This document shows positions 1-8,461 of a stretch of DNA of 64,000 nt, in pieces; the stretch's first letter is position 1, and each line of letters opens with the position of its first letter. Under the pieces are notes generated by a model. That model did not search any database and was not told the DNA's origin. It saw nothing but the letters and a program-made list of their open reading frames with translations. The translations under genes and the position numbers were made by a program. The stretch spans positions 496,001 through 560,000 of the forward strand of contig CAWKOA010000006.1 in assembly GCA_963851025.1 (NCBI GenBank), in the 5' to 3' direction. Origin of the DNA: RYN-230 sp963851025. Lineage in GTDB: Bacteria; Actinomycetota; Actinomycetes; Streptosporangiales; Streptosporangiaceae.

Positions 1-700
1 CCAGCAGGCGCAGTGCCTCGGCCCGGCTCGACGCACAGGTCAGCCTGACCTCCCCGACATCGGCCGGACCGGTCCAGGCCGTGTCCCGGGCCGTGAACAC
101 CGCCTCAGCCGTGCTGAAGGACTGCAGGTCGTAAGCCCCGTATCCGGCGACGTTCTGGTTCAGCCAGCCGATTCCCCAGGGATCGGCGGCGTCGGCGTGC
201 TTGAGGATCTCCCGGTGATCCACCACGTTCGGGGTGATGAACTGCAGGTAGGCGGGAAAGTGCGGGTTGGCCCCGCGGAGCTTGTAGCCGACCCGGTGCC
301 GTCCGAGGGCCCAGACGCTCGAAGCGTCCTCGACACCGATCGTGTCCCGCCAGCGCCACGCCGCCATCGCCGGATTGCCGAAGATCTTGCGGAAGGCCCA
401 GGTGATGCTCTCGGCCTCAAGTTCGTGGCCGGCATGGCTGAGCACTCCGGGGCGCAGATCGACGGCCCATTCCCCCACGCCCGTCTGGCTCCAGCCGGCC
501 GCCAGCCTCGGGATCATGTGCCCGAAATCCGGGCTGATCACGCCGTCTGGATGAGTCACCGCGGCGGGAGCGGCCAGCGAGTCGTAGCACAGGGCCAGCG
601 TCAGGTAGACGCCAGGCTGGCCGGTCAGGTATCCCGGGTCATCGTTATCCAGGGCGTAGCTGAGGCCCGAAAGCGGGATCTGGACCGGCGCGTGCGCCAT
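1..700 (-). CDS. ABC transporter family-5 solute-binding protein (partial, runs off the window)
   Basis: Reading the minus strand from an ATG at 700 gives about 233 residues with no stop before the window edge. Blocks such as DFGHMIPRLAAGWSQTG and LEAESITWAFRKIFGN match the N-terminal lobe of SBP_bac_5 (DppA/OppA-like) proteins, which bind peptides, nickel or other solutes for ABC importers. An AAAGGAG ribosome site lies 6 nt before the ATG. The visible N-terminus (MAHAPVQIPLSG) has no signal peptide or lipobox, which is odd for a family that works outside the membrane. It follows dhaL by 51 bp on the same strand, so it is probably the last visible gene of the aldehyde dehydrogenase/kinase operon. 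Family call is firm; substrate and export are unknown. Confidence 0.75.
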   Translation of the reverse strand, partial: MAHAPVQIPLSGLSYALDNDDPGYLTGQPGVYLTLALCYDSLAAPAAVTHPDGVISPDFGHMIPRLAAGWSQTGVGEWAVDLRPGVLSHAGHELEAESITWAFRKIFGNPAMAAWRWRDTIGVEDASSVWALGRHRVGYKLRGANPHFPAYLQFITPNVVDHREILKHADAADPWGIGWLNQNVAGYGAYDLQSFSTAEAVFTARDTAWTGPADVGEVRLTCASSRAEALRLL

Positions 701-751
701 CGTTTCTCCTTTGCTGCGAGCGCCACCGCGGGCGGGGCAGCCCGCTCTGGC

Positions 752-1402
752 TCATGCCGCCGTCACTCCTTCGTGAAGCGCGGTGGTGAGGACCGCGAAG
801 GCGGCAGCGCCCGCGTCAGCGTGACCCAGGGCCCGCTCACCGATCCACCCGGCCCGGCCCACCTGCGGCAGCATGCGGGCGGTCGCCTCAGCACCACGGC
901 AGGCACCCTGGGCCGCCGCGCCCAGCACAGCCGGCGTTCCGGCGGCCGGGTCCTGCGCGCACGCAGCCGCGGCGTCACGAGCCCCCACGACGGCGTCCAG
1001 GACCGTTCGCTGGCCCGCCACGACCTGCCCGCGGCGGGCGATGCCGTCCGCCAGCGTATCCAGGACCTGAATAACTCCGGAAGGGGAGAGTTCAGGGCTT
1101 TCCCTGGTCACCCTGGCTGCATCGCGCAGGCCGAGGCCGAGGAGGGTGCCGAGCGTGGACGGCGCTTCGCGGCTCAGCACGGTGCCCGCCAACGCGAGCA
1201 ACTGGCCCACATCGGCCTGTGGCTCGGCGCGCAGCCGCTCAGCCAGCGCGGTGAATCCGGTAGCCAGGCTCTCACCAAGGTCACCGTCACCAGCGAGGGC
1301 GTCCAGCCGGGTCAGCTGCCCGCGCTGCTGGATCATCTGCTCGCACACGTGGAGCAGGGCCGCGTGCAGGACCCTGGCCGAAGTGGCTAGCGGCGCGGTC
1401 AT
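752..1402 (-). CDS. dhaL: DhaL-like kinase subunit (ADP/ATP-binding)
   Basis: A 216-residue Dak2-type domain, the usual length for a free-standing DhaL. The Asp-rich nucleotide and magnesium site is visible near residue 38 as LDALAGDGDLG; E. coli DhaL has DGDHG, so the His is replaced by Leu. The C-terminal GRAGWIGERALGHADAGA block is typical of the family. DhaL supplies the nucleotide to DhaK for phosphorylation of dihydroxyacetone or related ketoses. The start overlaps the end of dhaK by 4 bp, indicating translational coupling. No PTS-type DhaM is visible, which fits an ATP-dependent kinase. Relatives in sugar-acid and tetrose pathways act on other substrates, so dihydroxyacetone itself is not assured. 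Confidence 0.88.
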   Translation of the reverse strand: MTAPLATSARVLHAALLHVCEQMIQQRGQLTRLDALAGDGDLGESLATGFTALAERLRAEPQADVGQLLALAGTVLSREAPSTLGTLLGLGLRDAARVTRESPELSPSGVIQVLDTLADGIARRGQVVAGQRTVLDAVVGARDAAAACAQDPAAGTPAVLGAAAQGACRGAEATARMLPQVGRAGWIGERALGHADAGAAAFAVLTTALHEGVTAA

Positions 1403-2433
1403 CCGCGCGGGCTCGATGCGGCCGCCGCATCGTCGATGTAGCCGGTGATCCGCTCGTCCAGATGCAGGATGCTGACCGAGGCGCCGGCCATCTCCAGGGA
1501 GGTGGCGTACTCCCCCACGAAGGCGTGCCTGATCCGCGCCCCGGCGTCAGCGAGCAGGGCGTGCACGCGCCCGTACAGGACGTAGAGTTCCTCAGGCGGG
1601 GTCGCGCCCAGTCCATTCACCAGCACCGCCACCTCTCCGCCCGCGGACACCGACAGCTCCTCCAGCAGCGGAGGGACGAGTTCGTTGACGATCTCGTCGG
1701 CACTGCGCAGCGGTCCCCGGCGGATGCCCGGCTCGCCATGGATGCCAGTGCCGATTTCCATCTCCCCCGCGCCGAGCTGGAAATTGGCCACGCCTACCGT
1801 CGGCAGGATCGATCCGGACAGCGCCACCCCGCTGCTCCGCGTCCGGGACAGCGCGTGCCGGGTCACGTCGGCGACCTGCGCGAGGGGCAGCCCGGCCCGG
1901 GCCGCGCCGGCCGCGACGACATAGCCGAAGAAGATCCCGGCGATGCCGCGGCGGGTCGCGGCGCGGTCCGCGGGCGCGGACAGCACGTCGTCGGCCGCGC
2001 GGACGGTCTCGACGTCGATTCCTTCGTCTGCGGCGAACTCGGCGGCCGCCTCGAAGTTGATCCGGTCGCCGCCATAGTTTCCGTACAGGTAGAGCACCCC
2101 GGGCCCGGAGTCGATCTCCCTGGTCACCGCCAGCATCACGTCGGTGCTCGGTGAGGCGAACATGTTGCCGACGGCGCAGCCGTCCGCGAGACCGCGGGTC
2201 ACGTAACCGGCGAAGAGTGGCAGGTGCCCGGAGCCGCCGCCGGTGGCGATGCTGACCCGCGGCAGCCCCCCGGCCGCGCGGCGCACCACCGCACGGGGCT
2301 CGCCGTCGAGCCGCCTGATCCGGTCGGCGTGCGCCAGCAGCAGGCCGTCCAGTGCGTCGTCGGCGAACTGGGCCGGATCGTTCACGAACTTGCGCAGCGG
2401 CGTGGTGGCCGCAGGCAGGTCAGTACCGGACAT
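1399..2433 (-). CDS. dhaK: DhaK-like kinase subunit (keto-sugar binding)
   Basis: 344 residues with the full Dak1 domain. Visible motifs are GGGSGH (65-70), GNYGGD (118-123) and GIHGEPG (230-236), whose His232 corresponds to the histidine that forms a hemiaminal with the ketone substrate in known DhaK proteins. It pairs with DhaL immediately downstream (4-bp overlap), and its start overlaps the aldehyde dehydrogenase stop by 14 bp, so three enzymes are translationally linked. In actinobacteria, DhaK/DhaL pairs next to CUT2 transporters phosphorylate tetruloses or other short ketoses as well as dihydroxyacetone. The exact substrate here is inference. Confidence 0.9.
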   Translation of the reverse strand: MSGTDLPAATTPLRKFVNDPAQFADDALDGLLLAHADRIRRLDGEPRAVVRRAAGGLPRVSIATGGGSGHLPLFAGYVTRGLADGCAVGNMFASPSTDVMLAVTREIDSGPGVLYLYGNYGGDRINFEAAAEFAADEGIDVETVRAADDVLSAPADRAATRRGIAGIFFGYVVAAGAARAGLPLAQVADVTRHALSRTRSSGVALSGSILPTVGVANFQLGAGEMEIGTGIHGEPGIRRGPLRSADEIVNELVPPLLEELSVSAGGEVAVLVNGLGATPPEELYVLYGRVHALLADAGARIRHAFVGEYATSLEMAGASVSILHLDERITGYIDDAAAASSPRG

Positions 2434-3862
2434 AGACCGTCTGCTTCCTGAAGTAGCCGTCGAGGCCGTGCGCCCCGTCGTCGCCGCCCAGCCCGCTCTC
2501 CCGGAACCCGGCGTGGAAGCCGTTCACCTCTTCCGGCCCCGGGCGGTTGACGTAGACCTCGCCGAAGGAGAGGTCCCGGCTGGCGCGCATCGCTGAGCGC
2601 AGGTCGCTGGTGTAGACGTACGCGGACAGCCCGTAAGGGCTGGCGTTGGCCCGGTCTGCCACCTCCGCCCAGCTGGCGAAGGGGCTGATCGGGGTGACCG
2701 GACCGAAGACCTCATGCCGCATGACCTCCATGTCGTCGCGTACCCCGGCCAGCACCGTCGGCGCGATCCAGTGGCCGGTCCCGAATCCCGGGCCGTCCAG
2801 CCGCTGGCCGCCGGCCAGCACACGGGCGCCCTGGCTGACCGAAGCCTCGAGGATGCGCAGCGTCTTGGCCAGCTCGGGGCCGCTCACCTTCGGCCCAACC
2901 TGGGTAGCGCGGTCGTGCGGGTCACCGACGACGAGACGGCCGACGGCTGCGGCGTACCGCTCGGCGAACTTCTCGTACACGGCCTGGTGGACGAAGGTCC
3001 GCTCGTTCGCGATACAGACCTGGCCGCAGTTCATATGGCGGGACGTGACGGCGTCGGCGACCGCCGTGTCCAGGTCGGCGTCGTCCATGACGATGAACGG
3101 CGCCTTGCCACCCAGCTCCAGATGGACCGGCTTCACCTGCGCGGCGGCGTCGGCGAGGATCGCCTTCCCGGCCTCTGAGCTGCCGGTCATCGTCACCAGG
3201 TGGGTCCCGGGGCTGCGTACCAGCGCCCGCCCGACCGACTCGCCCGGGCCGGTCAGGACGCTGACCAGCCCATCGGGGAACAGCCCGCTCCGGGCGACGA
3301 TGCCGGCGATGGCCAGCGCCGACAAGGGGGTCTTCTCGTCCGCCTTGATCACTATCGCGTTGCCGGCGGCCAGGGCCGGCCCCAGCTTGCGGGTGACCAG
3401 CGCGGACGGGTAGTTCCACGGGATGATCGCGGCCACCACCCCGTAGGGATGGCGCCGTGTCCAGATCTCCTCGTTGGCCAGTCCCGTGTAGCGGATCTCA
3501 TCCGTCCGGGTCTCCAGCAGGCTCGCCGCATGCCCGACGAATGCCGTGGTGGCGCCCAGCTCGCCCTCCGCTTCGGTGATCGGCTTGCCGACCTCGTCCA
3601 CGATCAGGCGGGCCAGCCAGTCGCGCTCGGCGCCGATGAGCCCGGCCAGCCGCCGCAGCGCCGCCGCACGTTCGGGCTCGGGCACGGCGGCCCACTCCCG
3701 CCAGGCCCGGTTCGCCGCGGTCACGGCCTGCTCGGCGTCGTCGGTGGTGGCGTCGTTCACCTCGACCAGCGGGGCACCGGTCGCCGGGTTCTCCACCGGG
3801 CGGGGGCGGCCCGCCCCTGGCCGGAGCTGCCCGGCCACGAGCAGGTCCGTCGGGTATGTCAT
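2420..3862 (-). CDS. NAD-dependent aldehyde dehydrogenase (AldA-like)
   Basis: 480 residues of the ALDH superfamily. The coenzyme-domain motif VTMTGSSEAGK is near residue 225, the general-base Glu249 lies in LELGGK, and the nucleophile Cys283 in NCGQVC. The C-terminal HGLDGYFRKQTVYV resembles lactaldehyde/glycolaldehyde dehydrogenase AldA, so a short hydroxyaldehyde is a reasonable substrate. The open frame extends further upstream, but the ATG at 3862 is preceded by GAGGTGGGG at the right distance and the extra residues match nothing; I chose 3862. It follows the solute-binding protein gene by 20 bp and overlaps dhaK, in an operon led by that binding protein. Family is certain; substrate is inferred. 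Confidence 0.9.
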   Translation of the reverse strand: MTYPTDLLVAGQLRPGAGRPRPVENPATGAPLVEVNDATTDDAEQAVTAANRAWREWAAVPEPERAAALRRLAGLIGAERDWLARLIVDEVGKPITEAEGELGATTAFVGHAASLLETRTDEIRYTGLANEEIWTRRHPYGVVAAIIPWNYPSALVTRKLGPALAAGNAIVIKADEKTPLSALAIAGIVARSGLFPDGLVSVLTGPGESVGRALVRSPGTHLVTMTGSSEAGKAILADAAAQVKPVHLELGGKAPFIVMDDADLDTAVADAVTSRHMNCGQVCIANERTFVHQAVYEKFAERYAAAVGRLVVGDPHDRATQVGPKVSGPELAKTLRILEASVSQGARVLAGGQRLDGPGFGTGHWIAPTVLAGVRDDMEVMRHEVFGPVTPISPFASWAEVADRANASPYGLSAYVYTSDLRSAMRASRDLSFGEVYVNRPGPEEVNGFHAGFRESGLGGDDGAHGLDGYFRKQTVYVRY

Positions 3863-3882
3863 AGACCCCACCTCGTGACTCC

Positions 3883-4935
3883 TCAGCTCGCGGCCATGAC
3901 GTTCTTCTCGGTCCACGCCTGGCCGTAGATCTTGTAGGCGACCTGGCCGGTGGTCAGCGAGCTGTACTGGCCGAGTGTGCTCTGGGTGATCGCCAGGTTG
4001 GGCATGATCATGTTCTTGGGGACGTGCTGGCCGGTGGCCAGGGCGTAGCCGACGTACACCGCTGACGCCCCCATGCCGGGGTTGGGGTCGATGGATTCGG
4101 TGGTGTAGCCGGTGGCCGCATGCTGCTGCTCCCACCACTTCAGTTCCTCACCGCGGTTGCCTTCCACGATCAGCGGGGCAGGCCGGCCCGCCGCCTTGAA
4201 GGCCTGGGCGATACCAAAGCCCGAGCCGCCCTGCTGCATGACCGCGTCGATCTTCGGCAGGCCGGGCAGGATGCGCGCGACCGCCGACTCGGCGGTTGCC
4301 TCGTCCCAGCTGCCGTAGACGGTGCCGACCACCTTGATGCCCGGGGCGGCCTTGAACGCCGCCGCGGTGCCCGACTCCTCGGCCTGGTCAGCGCCCGTGC
4401 CGGCCACGCCGCGCACGTTGAGGACGTTCCCGTGGCCGTGCAAGCGGCCGACAATGTACTGCGCCAGCTGCTTGTTGTACTGGGCCAGCGGGGCCTCCAG
4501 CTCATAGGGCAGCGTGCTGGTCACCGGCCCGTCGGTGAACACCAGGACCTTGATGCCGGCGTGGACGGCCTTGGCGATCACACCGTTCAGGCCGGTACTC
4601 GAGCTGGGGTCGATGAGAATCACGTTCGGGTGCTGCAGGATCAGCGAGTTGATCTGCGAGACCTGGGTGGTGACGTTGTTGTTGGCGTCGGTGAACAGGT
4701 ATTTAGTGATCTTGCCTTCGGACTTCAGCACGTTGGCCGCGGTCTGGGCGGACTTGTTGTTCGCCGCCTGCCAGCTGTTGCTGGAGAAGGCCTGGCTGAA
4801 GGCGATCACGATGTTCTTGTTCCCGGGCGAGGCTGAGGACCCGGACGAGCCTGACGAGGCACAGGCGCTCAGGACGAGTGAGACCCCGGCCGCGAGCACG
4901 GCGAGCTTGAGGGCAGATGGACGAGTGCGCATCAT
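3883..4935 (-). CDS. CUT2-type sugar ABC transporter substrate-binding lipoprotein
   Basis: 350 residues: a signal peptide ending in a lipobox LSAC (Cys25), a Ser/Gly-rich linker, then a periplasmic-binding-protein type-1 fold (Peripla_BP_4) with IAFSQAFSSNSWQ near the start and repeated Asp/Asn contacts. Proteins of this family bring sugars, polyols or autoinducers to RbsAC-type permeases. It is the first gene of the minus-strand ALDH-dhaK-dhaL operon, yet no permease or ATPase is encoded beside it. It may share the complete CUT2 system at 14.0-17.8 kb, which appears to be in the same regulon. Two GTGCG/CGCAC palindromes sit between it and the divergent cyclase gene. Confidence 0.88.
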   Translation of the reverse strand: MMRTRPSALKLAVLAAGVSLVLSACASSGSSGSSASPGNKNIVIAFSQAFSSNSWQAANNKSAQTAANVLKSEGKITKYLFTDANNNVTTQVSQINSLILQHPNVILIDPSSSTGLNGVIAKAVHAGIKVLVFTDGPVTSTLPYELEAPLAQYNKQLAQYIVGRLHGHGNVLNVRGVAGTGADQAEESGTAAAFKAAPGIKVVGTVYGSWDEATAESAVARILPGLPKIDAVMQQGGSGFGIAQAFKAAGRPAPLIVEGNRGEELKWWEQQHAATGYTTESIDPNPGMGASAVYVGYALATGQHVPKNMIMPNLAITQSTLGQYSSLTTGQVAYKIYGQAWTEKNVMAAS

Positions 4936-5002
4936 CGACAGTCACTCCTGTGTCCAGGACTGGTGCTCAGCGGCCCGGTCCGCGCCCGGCCACTGGTAGC
5001 TG

Positions 5003-5027
5003 GTTCGTTATCCGCACAAGTGTGCGG
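5003..5027. promoter_or_regulatory. Candidate operator 1 of the GTGCG-N5-CGCAC family
   Basis: GTTCG-TTATC-CGCAC (5003-5017) is one mismatch from the cluster consensus. It overlaps a perfect palindrome CCGCAC-AAGT-GTGCGG (5012-5027). Read on the minus strand the site contains GATAAC, a possible -10 for the binding-protein gene that starts at 4935. It is likely an operator of the IclR protein encoded at 11259, by inference from shared sites. Confidence 0.55.
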
Positions 5028-5083
5028 AGTCGTCACGGTACTTCTCGTAGCAGGTGGGAGTCAATGCTGACGTGCGATATTTG

Positions 5084-5109
5084 TACGCACTATCGTGCGT
5101 AGATCGCAC
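5084..5109. promoter_or_regulatory. Candidate operator 2 of the GTGCG-N5-CGCAC family
   Basis: Three half-sites lie in a row: the palindrome TACGCAC-TATC-GTGCGTA (5084-5101), whose right arm begins the perfect consensus GTGCG-TAGAT-CGCAC (5095-5109). It lies 58 bp before the cyclase start at 5167. Because it overlaps the upstream end of the open frame, it also argues that translation begins at 5167 and not near 5095. Confidence 0.6.
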
Positions 5110-5166
5110 ACAGAGTGGCGGCTCTTCCCGGCCCGATCGCGGAGAACGGCCGCGGAGGGGAACGAG

Positions 5167-6165
5167 ATGAGCGCGGACGCCAGCCGCTGGGATGACCTGG
5201 AGCTCCCGTCGTACCGGAGCCTGCCGGAACTGGACGGCGTCCCCTCGGCGTGGGGGCTCTGGGGGGAGGAGGCCCCGCTGGGGTGCCTGAACCTGCTGAC
5301 GCCGCGCCGCGTCCTGGCGGCCAGCCGGCTGGTCGAGCGCGGCGCCCGGTTCTCGCTGAACCTGCCGATGTCCTGGCCCGACCCGCCGCTGTTCGGCCGG
5401 GTCCCGATGCGCCACGTGATCGGCCCGCTCCGCAACGCCTCGAAGGACGAGACGCTGCACGGCTGGAATACCCAGGGATCGAGCCAGTGGGATGGATTCC
5501 GGCACGTCCAGCGGACTGGGCACGGCCAGTTCGGCGGCATACCCGAGGCCGCCCAGGGCGTGCACGCCTGGAGCCGCCACGGCATCGCCGGCCGGGCCGT
5601 CCTCGCCGACGTGGCCCGCTGGCGGGCGGCGGCGGGCCGGCCGCTGCGCGCGGACCAGCCCGACCCGATCAGCCCAGGCGACCTGCTCGGCTGCCTGCGC
5701 GCGGCGGGCCTCACCGTGGGAACGGGTGACATCCTGCTCGTCCGCACCGGGTGGCTGGCCTGGTACAACACGCTGGACGCGACCAGGCGGGCCGCGGTCT
5801 CCGACCGTGAAGTGCTCCGCTCGGCGGGCCTTCTTTCCGGCGAGGAGATGGCGCAGACGCTCTGGGACCTGCACATCGCCGCGGTGGCCGCGGACAACCC
5901 GGCCCTCGAGGTGTGGCCCATTGGCGCGAACTTCAGCCCGGAGTTCGTCGCGGAAGTGCGCGCCGACCCGCGCCGTGAGTACCAGGTCCAGCTGCATGTG
6001 CGCATCCTGGCCATGCTGGGCATCCCGATCGGTGAACTGTTCGACCTGGAAGCCCTGGCCGCCGACTGCGCGGCTGACGGGCGCTACGAGTGCTTCTTCA
6101 CCTCCGCTCCGATCAACCTCCCCGGCGGGGTGGCCTCCCCACCCAACGCGCTCGCGTTCAAGTAG
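5167..6165 (+). CDS. Cyclase family protein (kynurenine formamidase/isatin hydrolase fold)
   Basis: 332 residues of the PF04199 'cyclase' family, metal-dependent hydrolases that open cyclic amides, lactones or diketones. The usual HxGTHxDxPxH metal motif appears in the divergent form SSQWDGFRHV (about residues 108-117), followed by a GHGQFGG loop and the WSRHGIAGRAVLADV block. This variant is common to a large bacterial and fungal subgroup of unknown substrate. The ATG at 5167 follows GGAGGGG by 6 nt; the frame is open further upstream but runs through an operator. It begins the plus-strand operon with the acyl-CoA ligase and crotonases, and has a paralogue at 10156. Family is sure; reaction is not. 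Confidence 0.82.
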   Translation: MSADASRWDDLELPSYRSLPELDGVPSAWGLWGEEAPLGCLNLLTPRRVLAASRLVERGARFSLNLPMSWPDPPLFGRVPMRHVIGPLRNASKDETLHGWNTQGSSQWDGFRHVQRTGHGQFGGIPEAAQGVHAWSRHGIAGRAVLADVARWRAAAGRPLRADQPDPISPGDLLGCLRAAGLTVGTGDILLVRTGWLAWYNTLDATRRAAVSDREVLRSAGLLSGEEMAQTLWDLHIAAVAADNPALEVWPIGANFSPEFVAEVRADPRREYQVQLHVRILAMLGIPIGELFDLEALAADCAADGRYECFFTSAPINLPGGVASPPNALAFK

Positions 6166-6188
6166 CCCGCGCTGTTAGCCCGCGCTGT
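6163..6188 (+). repeat. 13-bp perfect tandem duplication across the cyclase stop codon
   Basis: TAGCCCGCGCTGT occurs twice in a row (6163-6175 and 6176-6188). The first copy begins with the TAG stop of the cyclase gene. It looks like a recent slippage duplication and leaves the protein unchanged. Confidence 0.8.
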
Positions 6189-6253
6189 GCAGCCCGGCTG
6201 GCCAGGCGCTTGACACGACCGTAGCTCCTGCGAAAAGGTGCGCTATAAGCATT

Positions 6254-6274
6254 TGTGTGCGCTGAGCGCACACA
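6254..6274. promoter_or_regulatory. Candidate operator 3, perfect GTGCG-CTGAG-CGCAC palindrome
   Basis: Arms TGTGTGCGC and GCGCACACA flank TGA, forming a 21-bp palindrome that contains the cluster consensus at 6257-6271. It lies 33 bp before the ATG of the acyl-CoA ligase gene. A weaker half-site, GTGCG-CTATA, lies just upstream at 6239. This suggests the ligase operon has its own regulated promoter as well as read-through from the cyclase gene. Confidence 0.65.
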
Positions 6275-6307
6275 GACTTGATCTCATGACCGGACCTCAG
6301 GAGCGTG

Positions 6308-8461
6308 ATGACCGGTACGAAGTCACCGGTGCGGGATGACTTCCGGGACCTGGCCACCCTGCTGAACCCGTCCTCGATCGCCGTCGTGGGGGCCTCGGAC
6401 GAGCCCGGGAACCTCGGCGGCGTCGCCGTGCGGTTCCTCCGCCGCTTCGGCTTCCCCGGCCAGGTCATACCGGTCAACCCAGGGCGCGCCACAGTCGGCG
6501 GGCTCACCTGCTACCCAGAGTTCACCGCCGCGCCGGTCGTCCCGGAGCTCGCGATTCTCGCGGTGCGGGCGGCCCGCGCACCGGACCTCATCCAGTCAGC
6601 CGCGGCCGCGGGGGTGCGCAACGGGGTCATCTGGGCCGGCGGGTTCGCCGAGGTCGGCGGGGACGGCGCCGTCCTGCAGGCGCGGCTCACGGCCATCTGC
6701 CGCGATGCGGGGTTCTCGCTCGTCGGCCCGAACTGCATCGGGTTCATCAACTCGCTGCAGCCCGCGGTGGCCAGTTTCGCATCGTTCCTCGCCGAATATG
6801 AGCGGCTGGTTCCGGGCAACATCGCCATGGTCAGCCAGAGCGGCGGCCTGGGCACCCAGGCGCAGGCGTTCGCGCAGCGGGCCGGCTTCGGTTTCCGGTA
6901 CATGGTCAGCACCGGGAACGAAGCCGACCTGACCATCGCCGATTTCATCAGTGCCTTCGCCGACGACGAGGAAAGCCGCGTCATCGCGGTCTACGCGGAG
7001 GGCATCCGCGACGGTGAGCGCCTGGCCCGCGCGCTCGGCAAGGCCCGCGCGGCCGGCAAGCCGGTCGTCATCCTCAAGGGGGGCGCCGCGCCCGCCAGCG
7101 CCCGGGCCGCCACCGCGCATACTGGCGCGCTGGCCGGCGAGGACCGGGTCCTCCGCGCGGTCTTCGCCGAGCTCGGCGTGATCCAGGTCGACTCGCTCGA
7201 GGAACTGCTCGACGTCAGCCTGTTTCTCAGCACTACCGACCCGGCCACCCTGCCCCGCGGGGACCGGCTCGCGGTGGTGACGTTCGGCGGCGGCGGCGGG
7301 GTCCTGGCCGCCGACCAGGCCGCACGCTCCGGGCTGGGCACGCCGCCGCTGAGCGCGGACACCCGCGCGCGGCTCGCCCCCCTGCTCCCGCCGATCGCGT
7401 CGGTGGCCAACCCGGTGGACGTCACGCCGCAGACCTTCAACCAGCCGGAGTACCTGGCCAAGTTCACCGAAGCCCTGCTCACGATCGCCGGCGACCCGGG
7501 AATCGATGCGGTCCTCGCCCTGTTCGGCCCGATGAGCCGGGGGACGGACGAGGTGATCAGCTCACTCAGCCAGCTCCGCGAGCAGACCACCAAGACGGTG
7601 GGCCTGGCCTGGCCGTTCTGCCCGGACAGCGTCATGACGCGGCTGCACGCGCAGCGGTTCCAGGTGTTCGAGGAGCCTGCCCGCGCGATCGCCGTGCTCG
7701 GGCGCTGCGCGCGGTACCAGAAGGCGCTCGGGGAGGAACCAGGCGCCAGTCGTGACCGCCCCCCGCAGCTGTTCCGCTTCGAGTGGTCACGTTTCACCGG
7801 GCAGGCGGCACCCGGGCTCATCGTCTCCGAAGAGGCCTGCCACGAGCTGCTCGCCGCCGCGGGACTCCCCGTCGCTCCCGGCGCCCTGGTCCGCCAGGCC
7901 AGCCAGATCGGCGCCGCGCTGGCGGCAGCGCGGCTGCCCGTCGTGATGAAGGGAATCTCCCCGGCGGTGACGCACCGCCACAACGCCGGGCTGGTCCAGC
8001 TGGACGTGCGGTCGCAGCGCGAGGCACGGCAGGCTTATGACCTGCTGACCGCGCGGGCGGCGGAGCTGGGGGTGCCCCTGGAGGGTGTCTACGTCCAGCA
8101 CCTGGTCGACGGCGGGACCGAGGTGCTCGTCTCGGCGTTCCGCGACCCGATGTTCGGCGTGATCGTCTCGTGCGGGGCCGGCGGCACCCTGACCGAGGTG
8201 ATCGACGACTTCGCGCTCGCCCGCGCACCCCTGGACCGTGACGGCGCGCTGCGCCTGCTGCGCCGGCTGCGGCTGGTCCGGCGGGCCGAGCAGACGGCAG
8301 GCCCGGCCGGGCTGGCCGCACTGGGGGACTTCGTGGCCGGGTTTTCCCGGCTCGCCGCCACTGCGCCATGGGAGCGGTTCGTCCTGGAGGTAAACCCGGT
8401 GAAATGGCGGGCGGACGGGCCGGTCGCTGTCGATGGGCTGCTCGTCGTGGAGCAGCCGTGA
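6308..8461 (+). CDS. ADP-forming acyl-CoA synthetase (fused alpha-beta, acetate-CoA ligase family)
   Basis: 717 residues with the fused layout of NDP-forming acyl-CoA ligases. It has an N-terminal CoA-binding Rossmann domain (IAVVGASDEPGNLGG), succinyl-CoA-ligase-like domains with GPNCIGFIN and SQSGGLGTQ, a phosphohistidine-type TAHTGALAGED segment near residue 275, and a C-terminal ATP-grasp domain ending in VLEVNPVKW. These enzymes activate carboxylic acids using ATP with release of ADP. I chose the ATG at 6308 because AGGAG ends 4 nt before it; the GTG at 6305 is too close. The stop overlaps the next gene (GTGA). In this cluster it would activate the acid made by the aldehyde dehydrogenase or released by a cyclase. 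Confidence 0.88.
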   Translation: MTGTKSPVRDDFRDLATLLNPSSIAVVGASDEPGNLGGVAVRFLRRFGFPGQVIPVNPGRATVGGLTCYPEFTAAPVVPELAILAVRAARAPDLIQSAAAAGVRNGVIWAGGFAEVGGDGAVLQARLTAICRDAGFSLVGPNCIGFINSLQPAVASFASFLAEYERLVPGNIAMVSQSGGLGTQAQAFAQRAGFGFRYMVSTGNEADLTIADFISAFADDEESRVIAVYAEGIRDGERLARALGKARAAGKPVVILKGGAAPASARAATAHTGALAGEDRVLRAVFAELGVIQVDSLEELLDVSLFLSTTDPATLPRGDRLAVVTFGGGGGVLAADQAARSGLGTPPLSADTRARLAPLLPPIASVANPVDVTPQTFNQPEYLAKFTEALLTIAGDPGIDAVLALFGPMSRGTDEVISSLSQLREQTTKTVGLAWPFCPDSVMTRLHAQRFQVFEEPARAIAVLGRCARYQKALGEEPGASRDRPPQLFRFEWSRFTGQAAPGLIVSEEACHELLAAAGLPVAPGALVRQASQIGAALAAARLPVVMKGISPAVTHRHNAGLVQLDVRSQREARQAYDLLTARAAELGVPLEGVYVQHLVDGGTEVLVSAFRDPMFGVIVSCGAGGTLTEVIDDFALARAPLDRDGALRLLRRLRLVRRAEQTAGPAGLAALGDFVAGFSRLAATAPWERFVLEVNPVKWRADGPVAVDGLLVVEQP

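Noticed and set aside
6210..6249. Sigma-70 promoter TTGACA/TATAAG before the acyl-CoA ligase
   Set aside because: The two boxes are 28 bp apart, too far for a normal promoter.
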